A stretch of DNA of 64,000 nucleotides, taken from assembly GCA_045039925.1 (NCBI GenBank), contig CP108400.1, positions 3,348,001 to 3,412,000 of the forward strand, given 5' to 3'. Origin of the DNA: Yinghuangia sp045039925 (GTDB lineage Bacteria > Actinomycetota > Actinomycetes > Streptomycetales > Streptomycetaceae). The translations under genes were made by a program, and so were the position numbers. Shown here in pieces: positions 1-9,300 of the stretch (position 1 is its first letter; each line of letters begins with the position of its first letter). The notes beneath the pieces are model-generated. The model saw nothing but the letters and a program-made list of their open reading frames with translations, was not told the origin of the DNA and ran no database searches.

Positions 1-113
1 TCCTGGTCGAAGCGCGCCACGAGCTCCAGCCCGTCGGCCGCCTCGACGGCGCGGCACGCCTCGGCACCCATGCGGCCCTTGGCCCCGATCACGGCGACCC
101 GCAGCGCGGTCAT
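1..113 (-). CDS. dapB: 4-hydroxy-tetrahydrodipicolinate reductase, N-terminal part (cut by window edge)
   Basis: The first 37 residues are visible and the rest lies outside the window. They begin MTALRVAVIGAKGRMG, the Rossmann nucleotide-binding start (GxxGRMG) typical of DapB, which reduces the dihydrodipicolinate precursor in lysine and diaminopimelate synthesis with NAD(P)H in the cytoplasm. The ATG has an AGGAG eight bases upstream. It lies 58 bp downstream of the M16 peptidase gene on the same strand, an order I know from Streptomyces (pnp, M16 peptidase, dapB), which supports the call. Partial because of the window edge, not by mutation. Confidence 0.85.
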   Translation of the reverse strand, partial: MTALRVAVIGAKGRMGAEACRAVEAADGLELVARFDQ

Positions 114-171
114 GTCTCTTGCTCCTGTCTTGGCTGTCCGGCGCGCCCGCCGGTCGGGCGTCGCCGAGCGG

Positions 172-1530
172 TCAGGCCACCGCCCCGGCAAACGCGCCGG
201 GATCGGGGAAGGGGCCGACCAGGGCCAGCGTAGGACGTGCTCCGAGGATGTCCCGCGCCACCTCCCGGACCTGCTCCGCGGTGACCGCACCGATGATGGC
301 GAGCTGCTCGTCGACCGAGAGGTGGTCGCCGTGCACCAGCTCGCTCTTGCCGATGCGGCTCATGCGGGACCCGGAGTCCTCCAGGCCGAGGACGAGCGAG
401 CCGTGCAACTGGCCGATGGCGCGCTGTAGTTCCTCGTCGGTGATGCCGTCGGCGGCGACCTTGGCCAGTTCCTCGCGGCAGATGCGCAGCACCTCGTGGA
501 CCTTGCCGGGGAGGCAGCCCGCATAGATGCCGAACATGCCCAGGTCGGCGAAGCCGGAGGTGTAGGAGTACACGGAGTACGCCAGCCCGCGCTTCTCCCG
601 TACCTCCTGGAACAGGCGCGAGCTCATCCCGCCGCCCAGCGCCGCGTTGAGCACCGCCAGCGCGAAGCGCCGGTCGTCGGAGCGGGAGACACCGGGCATG
701 CCCAGCACGAGGTGGGCCTGCTCGGTCGGGCGTTCGAGGATGCGTACGGTGCCGCCGCCGCGGATCGTCCGCGCGCCGCCCCGCGGTGCCGCGGGCAGCG
801 CGTCCGCGTCGACCACGACGTCCGCGAACGCCTTCCTGACCAGCCGCACGACCTTGCCGTGGTCGACGTTGCCGGCCGCGGTGACCACCATGTTCGGCGG
901 CCGGTAGCGGCGCCGGTAGTAGCCCGCGATCTGGGACCGGGTCAGGGAGTTGATCGAATCGACGGTGCCCAGGACCGGGCGGCCGAGCGGGGCGTCGCCG
1001 AGCAGGGCCTCGGAGAACAGCTCGTGCACCAGGTCGCCGGGGTCGTCCTCGTTCATGGCGATCTCTTCGAGGATGACGCCGCGCTCGCTGTCGACGTCCT
1101 CGGCGCGGATCAGCGACGCGGTGACCATGTCGGAGATCACGTCGATGGCCAGCGGCAGGTCGCTGTCGAGGACACGTGCGTAGTAGCACGTGTACTCCTT
1201 GGCGGTGAACGCGTTCATCTCGCCGCCGACCGCGTCGAGCGCCGCCGAGATCTCCAGGGCGTCGCGCTTGGCGGTGCCCTTGAAGAGCAGGTGCTCGAGG
1301 TAGTGCGTGGCGCCGGCGAGCGCGGGTGTCTCGTCGCGGGAGCCGATGCCGACCCAGATGCCGAAGGTCGCCGAGCGAACGCCCGGCATCGCCTCGGTGA
1401 TCACGCGCAGCCCGCCGGGCAGGACGGTCCGCCGGACTATGCCGCCGTCCTCGCCCTTGAGCAGGGTCTTGGTAGAGCCCGGCCGCTGCGCGTACGCAGC
1501 GACCGGGCTCTTGACTACCGTCCTGGTCAC
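172..1530 (-). CDS. M16 family zinc metallopeptidase (insulinase/processing-peptidase type)
   Basis: A 452-residue zinc peptidase of the pitrilysin/mitochondrial-processing-peptidase family, a normal length for the single-subunit bacterial form. The inverted zinc motif HxxEH is seen as HYLEH (in GATHYLEHLLFKGT), with the third ligand region in ERGVILEEI about 75 residues later. The C-terminal half has the usual second M16 fold with GLAYSVYS. There is no signal peptide, so it is predicted cytoplasmic. The GTG start overlaps the pnp stop by four bases (GTGA), so translation is probably coupled to pnp; the ribosome binding site is weak. The physiological substrate is not known from sequence. Confidence 0.9.
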   Translation of the reverse strand: MTRTVVKSPVAAYAQRPGSTKTLLKGEDGGIVRRTVLPGGLRVITEAMPGVRSATFGIWVGIGSRDETPALAGATHYLEHLLFKGTAKRDALEISAALDAVGGEMNAFTAKEYTCYYARVLDSDLPLAIDVISDMVTASLIRAEDVDSERGVILEEIAMNEDDPGDLVHELFSEALLGDAPLGRPVLGTVDSINSLTRSQIAGYYRRRYRPPNMVVTAAGNVDHGKVVRLVRKAFADVVVDADALPAAPRGGARTIRGGGTVRILERPTEQAHLVLGMPGVSRSDDRRFALAVLNAALGGGMSSRLFQEVREKRGLAYSVYSYTSGFADLGMFGIYAGCLPGKVHEVLRICREELAKVAADGITDEELQRAIGQLHGSLVLGLEDSGSRMSRIGKSELVHGDHLSVDEQLAIIGAVTAEQVREVARDILGARPTLALVGPFPDPGAFAGAVA

Positions 1531-3776
1531 TTGGCCGAGTCGTCCCCGGCCTTGTCACCGGCCGCGTCGGCGGCCTTGTCGTCGGCCGACTCCTCGCCCT
1601 CGACGACCGGCACCAGCGAGAGCTTGCCGCGCTGGTCGATCTCGGCGATCTCGACCTGGACCTTGTCGCCGACCTTGACGACGTCCTCGACGTTCTCGAC
1701 GCGCTTGCCGCCGGCCATCTTGCGCAGCTGCGAAACGTGCAGCAGGCCGTCCTTGCCCGGCATGAGCGACACGAACGCGCCGAACGTCGTGGTCTTGACG
1801 ACCGTCCCCAGGTAGCGCTCGCCGACCTCGGGCATCGTCGGGTTCGCGATCTGGTTGATCACGTTCCGCGCGGCCTCGGCCGAGGTGCCGTTGACGGCGC
1901 CGATGTAGATCGTGCCGTCGTCCTCGATGGTGATGTCGGCGCCGGTGTCGTCCTGGATCTGGTTGATCATCTTGCCCTTCGGGCCGATGACCTCGCCGAT
2001 CTTGTCCACCGGGATCTTGACGGTGATGATGCGAGGCGCGAACTCGGACATCTCGTCCGGGACGTCGATCGCCTCGTTCATCACGTCGAGGATGTGCAGG
2101 CGGGCGTCCTTGGCCTGCTTCAGCGCGGCGGCCAGCACCGAGGCCGGGATGCCGTCGAGCTTGGTGTCGAGCTGGAGCGCGGTGACGAACTCCTTGGTGC
2201 CGGCGACCTTGAAGTCCATGTCGCCGTACGCGTCCTCGGCACCGAGGATGTCGGTCAGCGTGACGTACTCGACCTTGCCGTCGACGTCGTCCGAGATCAG
2301 GCCCATCGCGATGCCCGCGACCGGCGCCTTGAGCGGCACACCGGCGTTGAGCAGCGACATCGTGGACGCGCAGACCGAGCCCATCGAGGTCGAGCCGTTG
2401 GAGCCGAGCGCCTCGGACACCTGGCGGATCGCGTACGGGAACTCCTCGCGCGTCGGCAGCACCGGCAGCAGCGCGCGCTCGGCGAGCGCGCCGTGGCCGA
2501 TCTCGCGGCGCTTGGGCGAGCCCACGCGGCCGGTCTCGCCGACCGAGTACGGCGGGAAGTTGTAGTTGTGCATGTAGCGCTTGCGCGTCTCGGGGTTCAG
2601 CGTGTCGATCATCTGCTCCATGCGGAGCATGTTGAGCGTGGTGACACCCAGGATCTGGGTCTCGCCGCGCTCGAAGAGCGCCGAGCCGTGCACGCGCGGG
2701 ATGACCTCGACCTCGGCCGCGAGGGTGCGGATGTCGGTCAGGCCGCGGCCGTCGATGCGGACCTTGTCGCGCAGGACGCGCTGGCGGACCAGCTTCTTGG
2801 TGAGCGAGCGGAACGCGCCGCCGATCTCCTTCTCGCGGCCCTCGAACTGCGGCAGCAGCTTCTCGGCGGCGAGGTCCTTGACGCGGTCGAGCTCGGTCTC
2901 GCGGGCCTGCTTGCCGGCGATGGTGAGCGCGGCGGACAGCTCGTCGGCGACGGCGGCCGACAGGGCCTCGAACACGTCGTCCTGGTACTCCAGGAACACC
3001 GGGTACTCGGCGGTCTCCTTGGCGGCCTTCTCGGCGACCTGGAGCTGCGCGGCGCACAGCGCCTTGATGAAGGGCTTGGACGCCTCCAGGCCCTCCGCGA
3101 CGATCTCCTCGGTCGGCGCACCCGCGCCGCCCTTGACGAGCTCGATCGTGGAGGTGGTGGCCTCGGCCTCGACCATCATGATCGCGACGTCGCCGTCCGC
3201 CAGGACGCGGCCCGCGACGACCATGTCGAAGACCGCGCGCTCCAGCTCGGAGTGCGTCGGGAACGCCACCCACTGGCCCTCGATCAGCGCGACGCGGACG
3301 CCGCCGATCGGGCCGGAGAACGGCAGGCCGGCCAGCTGCGTCGACATGGAGGCCGCGTTGATCGCGACGACGTCGTACAGGTGGTCCGGGTTGAGCGCCA
3401 TGATCGTCGCGACGATCTGGATCTCGTTGCGCAGGCCCTTCTTGAACGAGGGGCGCAGCGGGCGGTCGATCAGGCGGCACGTGAGGACGGCGTCCTCGGA
3501 CGGGCGGCCCTCACGGCGGAAGAACGAGCCGGGGATCTTGCCCGCGGCGTACATGCGCTCCTCGACGTCCACCGTCAGGGGGAAGAAGTCGAGCTGGTCC
3601 TTCGGGCGCTTCGAGGCGGTGGTGGCCGACAGCACCATGGTGTCGTCGTCCAGATAGGCCACCGCCGAACCGGCGGCCTGGCGGGCCAGGCGTCCGGTCT
3701 CGAAGCGGATCGTACGGGTGCCGAAGCTGCCATTGTCGATGACAGCCTCGGCGAAGGTCACATCGGTACCCTCCAC
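1527..3776 (-). CDS. pnp: Polynucleotide phosphorylase / guanosine pentaphosphate synthetase
   Basis: A 749-residue PNPase, which degrades RNA 3'-5' phosphorolytically and adds 3' tails; the Streptomyces enzyme has also been studied as GpsI. Two RNase PH domains fill roughly residues 1-220 and 330-560, separated by the helical domain. A KH domain (IGEVIGPKGK, about 585-645) and an S1 domain (GTVVKTTTFGAFV, about 647-720) follow, with an acidic tail. I chose GTG at 3776 because GAGGAGG sits seven bases upstream and the resulting N-terminus (EGTDVTFAEAVIDNG) fits the family; a longer reading to 3797 would run through the ribosome binding site. It lies downstream of rpsO as in other bacteria, and its stop overlaps the M16 peptidase start. 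Confidence 0.96.
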   Translation of the reverse strand: MEGTDVTFAEAVIDNGSFGTRTIRFETGRLARQAAGSAVAYLDDDTMVLSATTASKRPKDQLDFFPLTVDVEERMYAAGKIPGSFFRREGRPSEDAVLTCRLIDRPLRPSFKKGLRNEIQIVATIMALNPDHLYDVVAINAASMSTQLAGLPFSGPIGGVRVALIEGQWVAFPTHSELERAVFDMVVAGRVLADGDVAIMMVEAEATTSTIELVKGGAGAPTEEIVAEGLEASKPFIKALCAAQLQVAEKAAKETAEYPVFLEYQDDVFEALSAAVADELSAALTIAGKQARETELDRVKDLAAEKLLPQFEGREKEIGGAFRSLTKKLVRQRVLRDKVRIDGRGLTDIRTLAAEVEVIPRVHGSALFERGETQILGVTTLNMLRMEQMIDTLNPETRKRYMHNYNFPPYSVGETGRVGSPKRREIGHGALAERALLPVLPTREEFPYAIRQVSEALGSNGSTSMGSVCASTMSLLNAGVPLKAPVAGIAMGLISDDVDGKVEYVTLTDILGAEDAYGDMDFKVAGTKEFVTALQLDTKLDGIPASVLAAALKQAKDARLHILDVMNEAIDVPDEMSEFAPRIITVKIPVDKIGEVIGPKGKMINQIQDDTGADITIEDDGTIYIGAVNGTSAEAARNVINQIANPTMPEVGERYLGTVVKTTTFGAFVSLMPGKDGLLHVSQLRKMAGGKRVENVEDVVKVGDKVQVEIAEIDQRGKLSLVPVVEGEESADDKAADAAGDKAGDDSAK

Positions 3777-4042
3777 GGGGCACCCTCCTCGTCGCAATCA
3801 AGGGAGTGCGCGACGTACGCGACGGGTCAGGCTCGGCCGGGCCGGTCTTCGATCGAAGCCACCGGGTCGGGTCCGGCCTGCTAGCCGGGCCCCGGGGGCC
3901 ACTACCGAGGACCGGCGCCTTGGGCCGACGCCTGCGCCGCGTGGGCGGCACTCCCGGTGGTGTTGAAACTGCTTCGCCGCGGTGCCGTGTCACACATGGC
4001 ACCGCTGCGTCACAGCCTACAAAAACTGTGTCCTGATACGGC
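3777..4042. other. rpsO-pnp intergenic region
   Basis: About 305 bp separate the two genes, including the hairpin annotated separately at 4043-4071. The pnp ribosome binding site (GAGGAGG) lies immediately before the gene. A T-run on the minus strand (complement of 4020-4025) lies about 20 bases past the hairpin. No convincing open reading frame is present. In S. coelicolor the equivalent interval carries pnp promoters and an RNase III processing site; I could not identify a specific promoter here. Confidence 0.5.
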
Positions 4043-4071
4043 GAAGGAGCGGCTCGGAGAGCCGCTCCTTC
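4043..4071 (-). terminator. Strong hairpin after rpsO (terminator / RNase III-type site)
   Basis: A perfect 13-bp inverted repeat (GAAGGAGCGGCTC with its complement) with a 3-base loop starts 10 bases after the rpsO stop codon. There is no immediate U-tract, but five T residues occur about 20 bases downstream on the transcribed strand. It may act as a partial terminator between rpsO and pnp or as a double-stranded processing site, as described for the S. coelicolor rpsO-pnp intergenic hairpin. Confidence 0.75.
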
Positions 4072-4081
4072 ACTGTGCGGT

Positions 4082-4369
4082 TTAGCGAACGCCCGTCGAG
4101 CCGGCGCGGATGCCCAGGCGGACGATCAGCGAGCGGTAGCGCTCGATGTCGACCTTGGCCAGGTACTTCAGCAGGCGACGGCGCTGACCGACGAGCAGAA
4201 GCAGGCCACGACGGCTGTGGTGGTCGTGCTTGTGCAGCTTCAGGTGCTCGGTCAGGTCGTTGATCCGGCGCGACAGCAGCGCGATCTGGACCTCGGGGGA
4301 GCCGGTGTCGCCGTCCTTGGTGGCGTACTCCGTCATGATCTGCTTCTTTGTTGCGGCGTCGAGCGACAC
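4082..4369 (-). CDS. rpsO: 30S ribosomal protein S15
   Basis: A 95-residue S15, which binds 16S rRNA in the central domain of the small subunit. The signature GDTGSPEVQ, then LTEHLKLHKHDHHSRRGL and LVGQRRRLLKYL, is complete. I chose the GTG start at 4369 (VSLDAATKKQ): a GGAG lies six bases upstream and it gives the usual actinobacterial length, whereas the in-frame ATG four codons earlier has no ribosome binding site. It is the first gene of the rpsO-pnp-M16-dapB group. Confidence 0.96.
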   Translation of the reverse strand: MSLDAATKKQIMTEYATKDGDTGSPEVQIALLSRRINDLTEHLKLHKHDHHSRRGLLLLVGQRRRLLKYLAKVDIERYRSLIVRLGIRAGSTGVR

Positions 4370-4525
4370 TGCGTGCTCCATTCAGGTGAGAGTGTGAGTG
4401 CCCCCGGTCTGCTTCACGGGGGAACTTGGGTGACTCACTGCGCGCCGCCTGAACCGGGCCCACGAAGGCATCCGCGGGAAGATCCGGGCAGCACACACAC
4501 CGGGCGCAAAGGTCCGGGTGACACC

Positions 4526-4555
4526 ACACTAGCAGCCCACGGACGGATGTCTCAG
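4526..4555 (-). promoter_or_regulatory. Candidate rpsO promoter
   Basis: On the minus strand CTGAGA (-35) and TAGTGT (-10) are separated by 18 bp, about 155 bases before the rpsO start. The -35 overlaps the eccD stop codon, so the promoter would separate the ribosomal operon from the secretion locus. This rests on pattern only. Confidence 0.35.
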
Positions 4556-5997
4556 CCCGTGATGTTGCGAAGCGTGCTGTACACGCCGAGGACGGCGAGG
4601 CAGATGGGCACCATCGCGGTCAGCAGCATGCCTTCGAGGATGTCCATGGCACGCCCCCAGAACGGGGACAGGCCGCGCGCCGGGACGGTGACCGCGATCA
4701 GGCCGAGCAGCGCGCCGAACGCCGCGACGGCCCCGTAAATCCAGTGCGGCCGCTCGGTGTCGAGGAACTCCGTGTGCAGGGTCAGCCCGGCCGTCAGGAA
4801 GACCAGGGACAGGGCGCCGGCCACCAGCAGCAGCGTGACCTGGGCGGTGTGCGAGAACAGCCGGGCGCGCGTCAGGAGCGCGATACCGACGGCGCCGGTG
4901 AGGACCTGGGCCCACAGAGAAGAGGAGTAGCCGAGGACGACCGCCGACCCGGCGACGACGGTCGCGCAGGCACCCACCAGGCCCGTGAGGATCTGATGGC
5001 CGGCCCGGGCGCGGGCGGCCAGGGCGCCGTGGTCCACCGGGTCGTCGGCGCTCGCCCGGGCGGCCGGGGGCGCGTCCGGGGGCAGGAAGCCGATGGGCAG
5101 CCGGGCCAGGCGCAGCGACCACGACGGCAGGAAGGCGACGGCGGCGAGGCCCGTGACGGCGGCGACCGCGGCCGCGTCGCCCGGCGAGGCGTCCGCGGTG
5201 ATCAGGCCGAACGCGGTGATCATGCCCGCCGCGGCGCCGCCCGCGCCCGCGACGTACGCCGCGTTGCGCTGCGGGACCAGGACGGCGATCAGCGTCGACA
5301 CCACCATGACCGACGCGCAGGCGGCGAGGAACTGCACGCGGCCGGGTCCCTCGCCGGTGGGCGGGTCGACGACGCCGAGGCCCGCGTAGAAGGCGTTGGG
5401 CAGCGCGCCGAGGCCGAGGACCGCCGCGGCGGCGGAGTCGTCGTACACCCGCGCCCGGACGCCCGCGACGACGGCGAGCAGCAGGGCGAGCGTGCCCGCG
5501 ACGATCCCGGCGGCGGAGTGCGGGTCGGCGGTACGCCACAGCGCGACCGGCGCCAGGCACAGGAACGCCGCCGCGCCCGACAGCGCCGCGGTACGCAGCA
5601 GCTCGGGCGACCACAGGCGCTGGTCGGCGGTGACCGACGACGCCACCGCGTCGACCACGTCGTCGTAGACCGGCTCCGGCAGAGCGTCGGCGAGCGGTGT
5701 GAAGCGCAGCAGCGCGCCGTCGTGCACCGCCTGCGCGCCCAGCCCGCGGGTGCTGTCCAGGACGCCGCCGTCGACGCGCATGAGGTGGAACCCCGTTGGC
5801 GCGCCCGCGGCCTGGGTCTGTCCGGACAGCCGCAGGATCTCCGGGTAGAGGTCCGCGAGCGGGACCTCCTCCGGCAGCGCGACGTCCACGCGGCAGTCCG
5901 GTGCGACGATCGTGACCCGGACCAGTCCGGTCGAGATGGTGACGGCGGAAGGGGCCGCGGCGCCCGCTGTTCCGACCGTGCCGACTGCGGTACTCAC
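4552..5997 (-). CDS. eccD: Type VII secretion integral membrane protein EccD
   Basis: A 481-residue membrane core component of the ESX/type VII secretion machine. Residues about 15-105 form the ubiquitin-like YukD-type cytosolic domain (VRVTIVAPDCRVDVALPEE onward). From about residue 130 there are around eleven hydrophobic segments to the C-terminus, the standard EccD architecture and length. I chose GTG at 5997 because GGGGAG lies seven bases upstream; the open frame extends 107 codons further, but that part has no ribosome binding site and atypical composition. It diverges from eccC across a 344-bp region, so the two may share regulation. Confidence 0.92.
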   Translation of the reverse strand: MSTAVGTVGTAGAAAPSAVTISTGLVRVTIVAPDCRVDVALPEEVPLADLYPEILRLSGQTQAAGAPTGFHLMRVDGGVLDSTRGLGAQAVHDGALLRFTPLADALPEPVYDDVVDAVASSVTADQRLWSPELLRTAALSGAAAFLCLAPVALWRTADPHSAAGIVAGTLALLLAVVAGVRARVYDDSAAAAVLGLGALPNAFYAGLGVVDPPTGEGPGRVQFLAACASVMVVSTLIAVLVPQRNAAYVAGAGGAAAGMITAFGLITADASPGDAAAVAAVTGLAAVAFLPSWSLRLARLPIGFLPPDAPPAARASADDPVDHGALAARARAGHQILTGLVGACATVVAGSAVVLGYSSSLWAQVLTGAVGIALLTRARLFSHTAQVTLLLVAGALSLVFLTAGLTLHTEFLDTERPHWIYGAVAAFGALLGLIAVTVPARGLSPFWGRAMDILEGMLLTAMVPICLAVLGVYSTLRNITG

Positions 5998-6341
5998 CCG
6001 GCGGCTCCCCGTGGCTTCCGGTGTGGATGGTGTCGCCGGGGACGCGTACTGCCGGGCCCGGCTGACGACGCACTCTAACGGACCGTCGATCCGTGCGCGC
6101 CGTGCCGGCACCGGAAGTTGCCACGGCCTGCGAACCTGTGGCGTGGACGTGGCCAACCAGTAGTATCGGCCATCGCCCCGACGGAGTCGCCCAGTTCGAC
6201 GCCGGTTCGACACCCGTCGGGGATTGGAGACGACCCTGACGGGGTGGGTTGGTCCCAGTCCATCCACCGTGTCCGGAAGCGGATCCGCGCACCCCGGCCT
6301 GCCCGGCGATGCGAACACCAGGTGGATGGGGGCTGATTCGA
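5998..6341. promoter_or_regulatory. eccD / eccC divergent control region
   Basis: This 344-bp region without a gene separates the divergent eccD and eccC. On the minus strand the sequence CCGTTAGAGT (complement of 6072-6081) gives a -10-like TAGAGT 75 bases before eccD; the same ten bases recur upstream of esxB. On the plus strand TAGTAT at 6161-6166 is the best -10-like element for eccC, but no good -35 is visible for either. No other coding frame is convincing. Confidence 0.45.
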
Positions 6342-9300
6342 GTGACCGTGGTGATCGTCAAGAGACCGCCGAGGGTGTTCCCGCCGGCGGTGCCGTCCGA
6401 CGAACTCGTCCTCGAGGCACCGCCGGAGCTCGATCGGCCGCAGGAACAGGGCTGGATGAACAGCCTCATGCCGATGATGACCATGCTCGGCTCGGCCGGC
6501 TTCCTCTTCATGCCGGGCGCGAACAAGATGATGTTCGTGATGGGCGGCATGATGATGGTCTCGTCGCTCGCCATGGTGGTGGCCAACATCGTGCGCGCCC
6601 GCCGCGGCAACACGCCCGAGATGCTCGACGCCCGCCGCGACTACCTGCGCTACCTCGACCAGCAGCGCACCAAGGTACGCCGCACCGCGCGCCGCCAGCG
6701 CGGCGCGCAGCTGTGGACGCACCCGGCGCCGGAACAGCTCTGGTCGGTCGTCGCCGGCGGCCGCCGCCTGTGGGAACGCCGGGCCGGGGACGCCGACTTC
6801 GCCCAGGTACGACTCGGCACCGGCCGCCAGCGCCTGGCAACTCCCCTGGTGGCGCCGCAGACCGCACCGCTCGACGACCTCGAACCGCTATGCGCCGAGG
6901 CGATGCGGCGCTTCCTGCTGACCCAGTCGATGCTCGACGACCTGCCGATGGCGGTGTCGCTGCGCTCCTTCTACCACCTGACGCTGTCGGGCGACGAGGA
7001 GACGGTGTACGGCGTGGCCCGCGCGATGCTCGGCCAACTCGCCACGCTGCACTCCCCCGACGACGTGGTGATCGCCGCGGCCGTGCACCGCTCGAAGCAG
7101 CGGCACTGGGACTGGATCAAGTGGCTTCCGCATGTCCAGCACACGCGGGAGTCGGACGGCGCGGGCGCGTTGCGCATGGTGGTGGACGACCTCGCCGAGG
7201 TCGAACGGCTGCTGGCCGACGAACTGGACAACCGCCCGCGCTTCGCGGCGACCGGCGCGCCGGTGCTCGACCAGCCGCATGTGGTCGTGGTGCTGGACGG
7301 CGGGACGGTCCCCTCCGGTTCGGTGCTGGCCGGTTCCGAGGGCCTTCAGGGCGTCACCGTGCTGGAGATCGTCGCGGGAGACCTCGACGAACTGCGCGGC
7401 GGCCTGGCGATCGTCGCCGAGCCGGACCGGCTCGTCCTGGAGGCCGCGACGGGGACGGCGTACGAGGGCCGCCCCGACGTCCTCACGGCTCCCGATGCCG
7501 AGGCGCTCGCCCGCGGCCTGGCGCCGCTGCGCCTGTCGGGCGCGGACGGCGACGAACCGCTGCTGGCCAACCTCGACTTCACGGAGCTCATGGGGGTCGG
7601 CGACGCGGCGTCGGTGGACGTGACGCGCACGTGGCGCCCGCGCGCGCCGCACGACCGCCTGCGCGTGCCCATCGGGCTGGGCGAGAGCGGCGAGCCGGTG
7701 CTGCTGGACCTCAAGGAATCGGCCATGGAGGGCATGGGGCCGCACGGCCTGTGCGTCGGGGCGACCGGTTCCGGCAAGTCGGAGTTGCTGCGCACCCTGG
7801 TGCTGGGGCTGGCGATGACGCACAGCTCGGAGATCCTCAACTTCGTGCTCGCGGACTTCAAGGGCGGCGCGACGTTCTCCGGGATGTCGGACATGCCGCA
7901 CGTCGCGGCCGTCATCACCAACCTGGCCGACGACCTGACCCTGGTCGACCGCATGCGCGACTCGATCACGGGTGAGCTGACGCGGCGCCAGGAACTGCTG
8001 CGGGCCGCGGGCAACTACGCGAACATCCACGACTACGAGCGGGCGCGTACCGCGGGAGCGGCGTTGGAGCCGCTGTCCTCGCTCGTGATCATCATCGACG
8101 AGTTCAGTGAACTCCTGACCGCAAAGCCCGATTTCATCGACATGTTCATCCAGATCGGACGCATCGGCCGGTCGCTGGGCGTGCACCTGCTGCTGGCCTC
8201 GCAGCGGCTGGAGGAGGGGCGCCTGCGGGGACTGGACACGTACCTGTCGTACCGGATCGGCCTGCGCACGTTCTCGGCGGCGGAATCACGGGCGGTACTG
8301 GGGGTGCCGGACGCGTACCAGTTGCCTCCGGTGCCCGGTTCGGGACTGCTGAAGTTCGACACGGAGTCGATGTCGCGGTTCAAGGCGGCGTACGTCTCCG
8401 GGCCCTACCGCAGCACGCACCAGGGCGCGAGCCGCACGGGAGGTGCCCCGCAGCCCGTGCTCTTCACCAACGAGTGGACGCCCGAGGCCGCGTTCGTGCC
8501 CGCACACGCAACCGCGCCGCTGCCCGAGCCGGATCCCGACCTGGCCGACCCGGGCACGTCGTCCGCACTCGCCGACACGGTGCTCGACGTGATCGTGCGG
8601 CGCATGGCGGGCCAGGGTCCGCCCGCGCACCAGGTGTGGCTGCCCCCGCTGGGCGAATCCCCGGCACTGGACGCGCTGTTCACCTCCATGGCACCGCTCG
8701 CCGCGACGCCGGACCGCGGGCTCGCCGCGGCCGGATGGGCGGGCAACGGGCGGCTGACCGCGCCTCTCGGGGTCGTCGACAAGCCGTTCGAGCAGCGCCG
8801 CGACCTGATGTACATCGACCTGGCCGGTGCCGCCGGGCACGTGCTGATCGTGGGCGGCCCGCGCAGCGGCAAGAGCACGCTCGCGCGGACGCTCATCGCC
8901 TCGCTCGCGCTCACCCACACGCCGGCCGAAGCGCAGTTCTACTGCCTGGACTTCGGCGGCGGCGGCCTGTCGTCGCTCAACGAACTCCCGCACGTGGGCG
9001 GCGTGGCGGGCCGCCTGGACGCCGAAATGGTGCGCCGCATCGTCAGCGAGGTGGCCGGCATCGTCGACCGGCGCGAGCAGCTGTTCCGCGCCCAGGGCAT
9101 CGACTCGATCGCCACCTACCGGCAGCGCCGCGCGCGGGGGCAGTTGCCGGGGGAGCTCTGGGGCGACGTGTTCCTCGTCGTCGACGGCTGGATGACCGTC
9201 AAGAACGAGTTCGACGCGCTCGAAGCCACCATCACCGAGATCGCCACGCGCGGCCTGGGCTACGGCGTGCACGTGGTGGTGACCGCGGGCCGGTGGCCCG

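Noticed and set aside
1737..3884. Open frame of 715 codons on the plus strand
   Set aside because: Antisense to pnp; no ribosome binding site or recognisable domain.
5998..6318. N-terminal extension of eccD
   Set aside because: The frame stays open, but the GTG at 5997 has a good GGGGAG and the family N-terminus begins there; the upstream part has regulatory composition.
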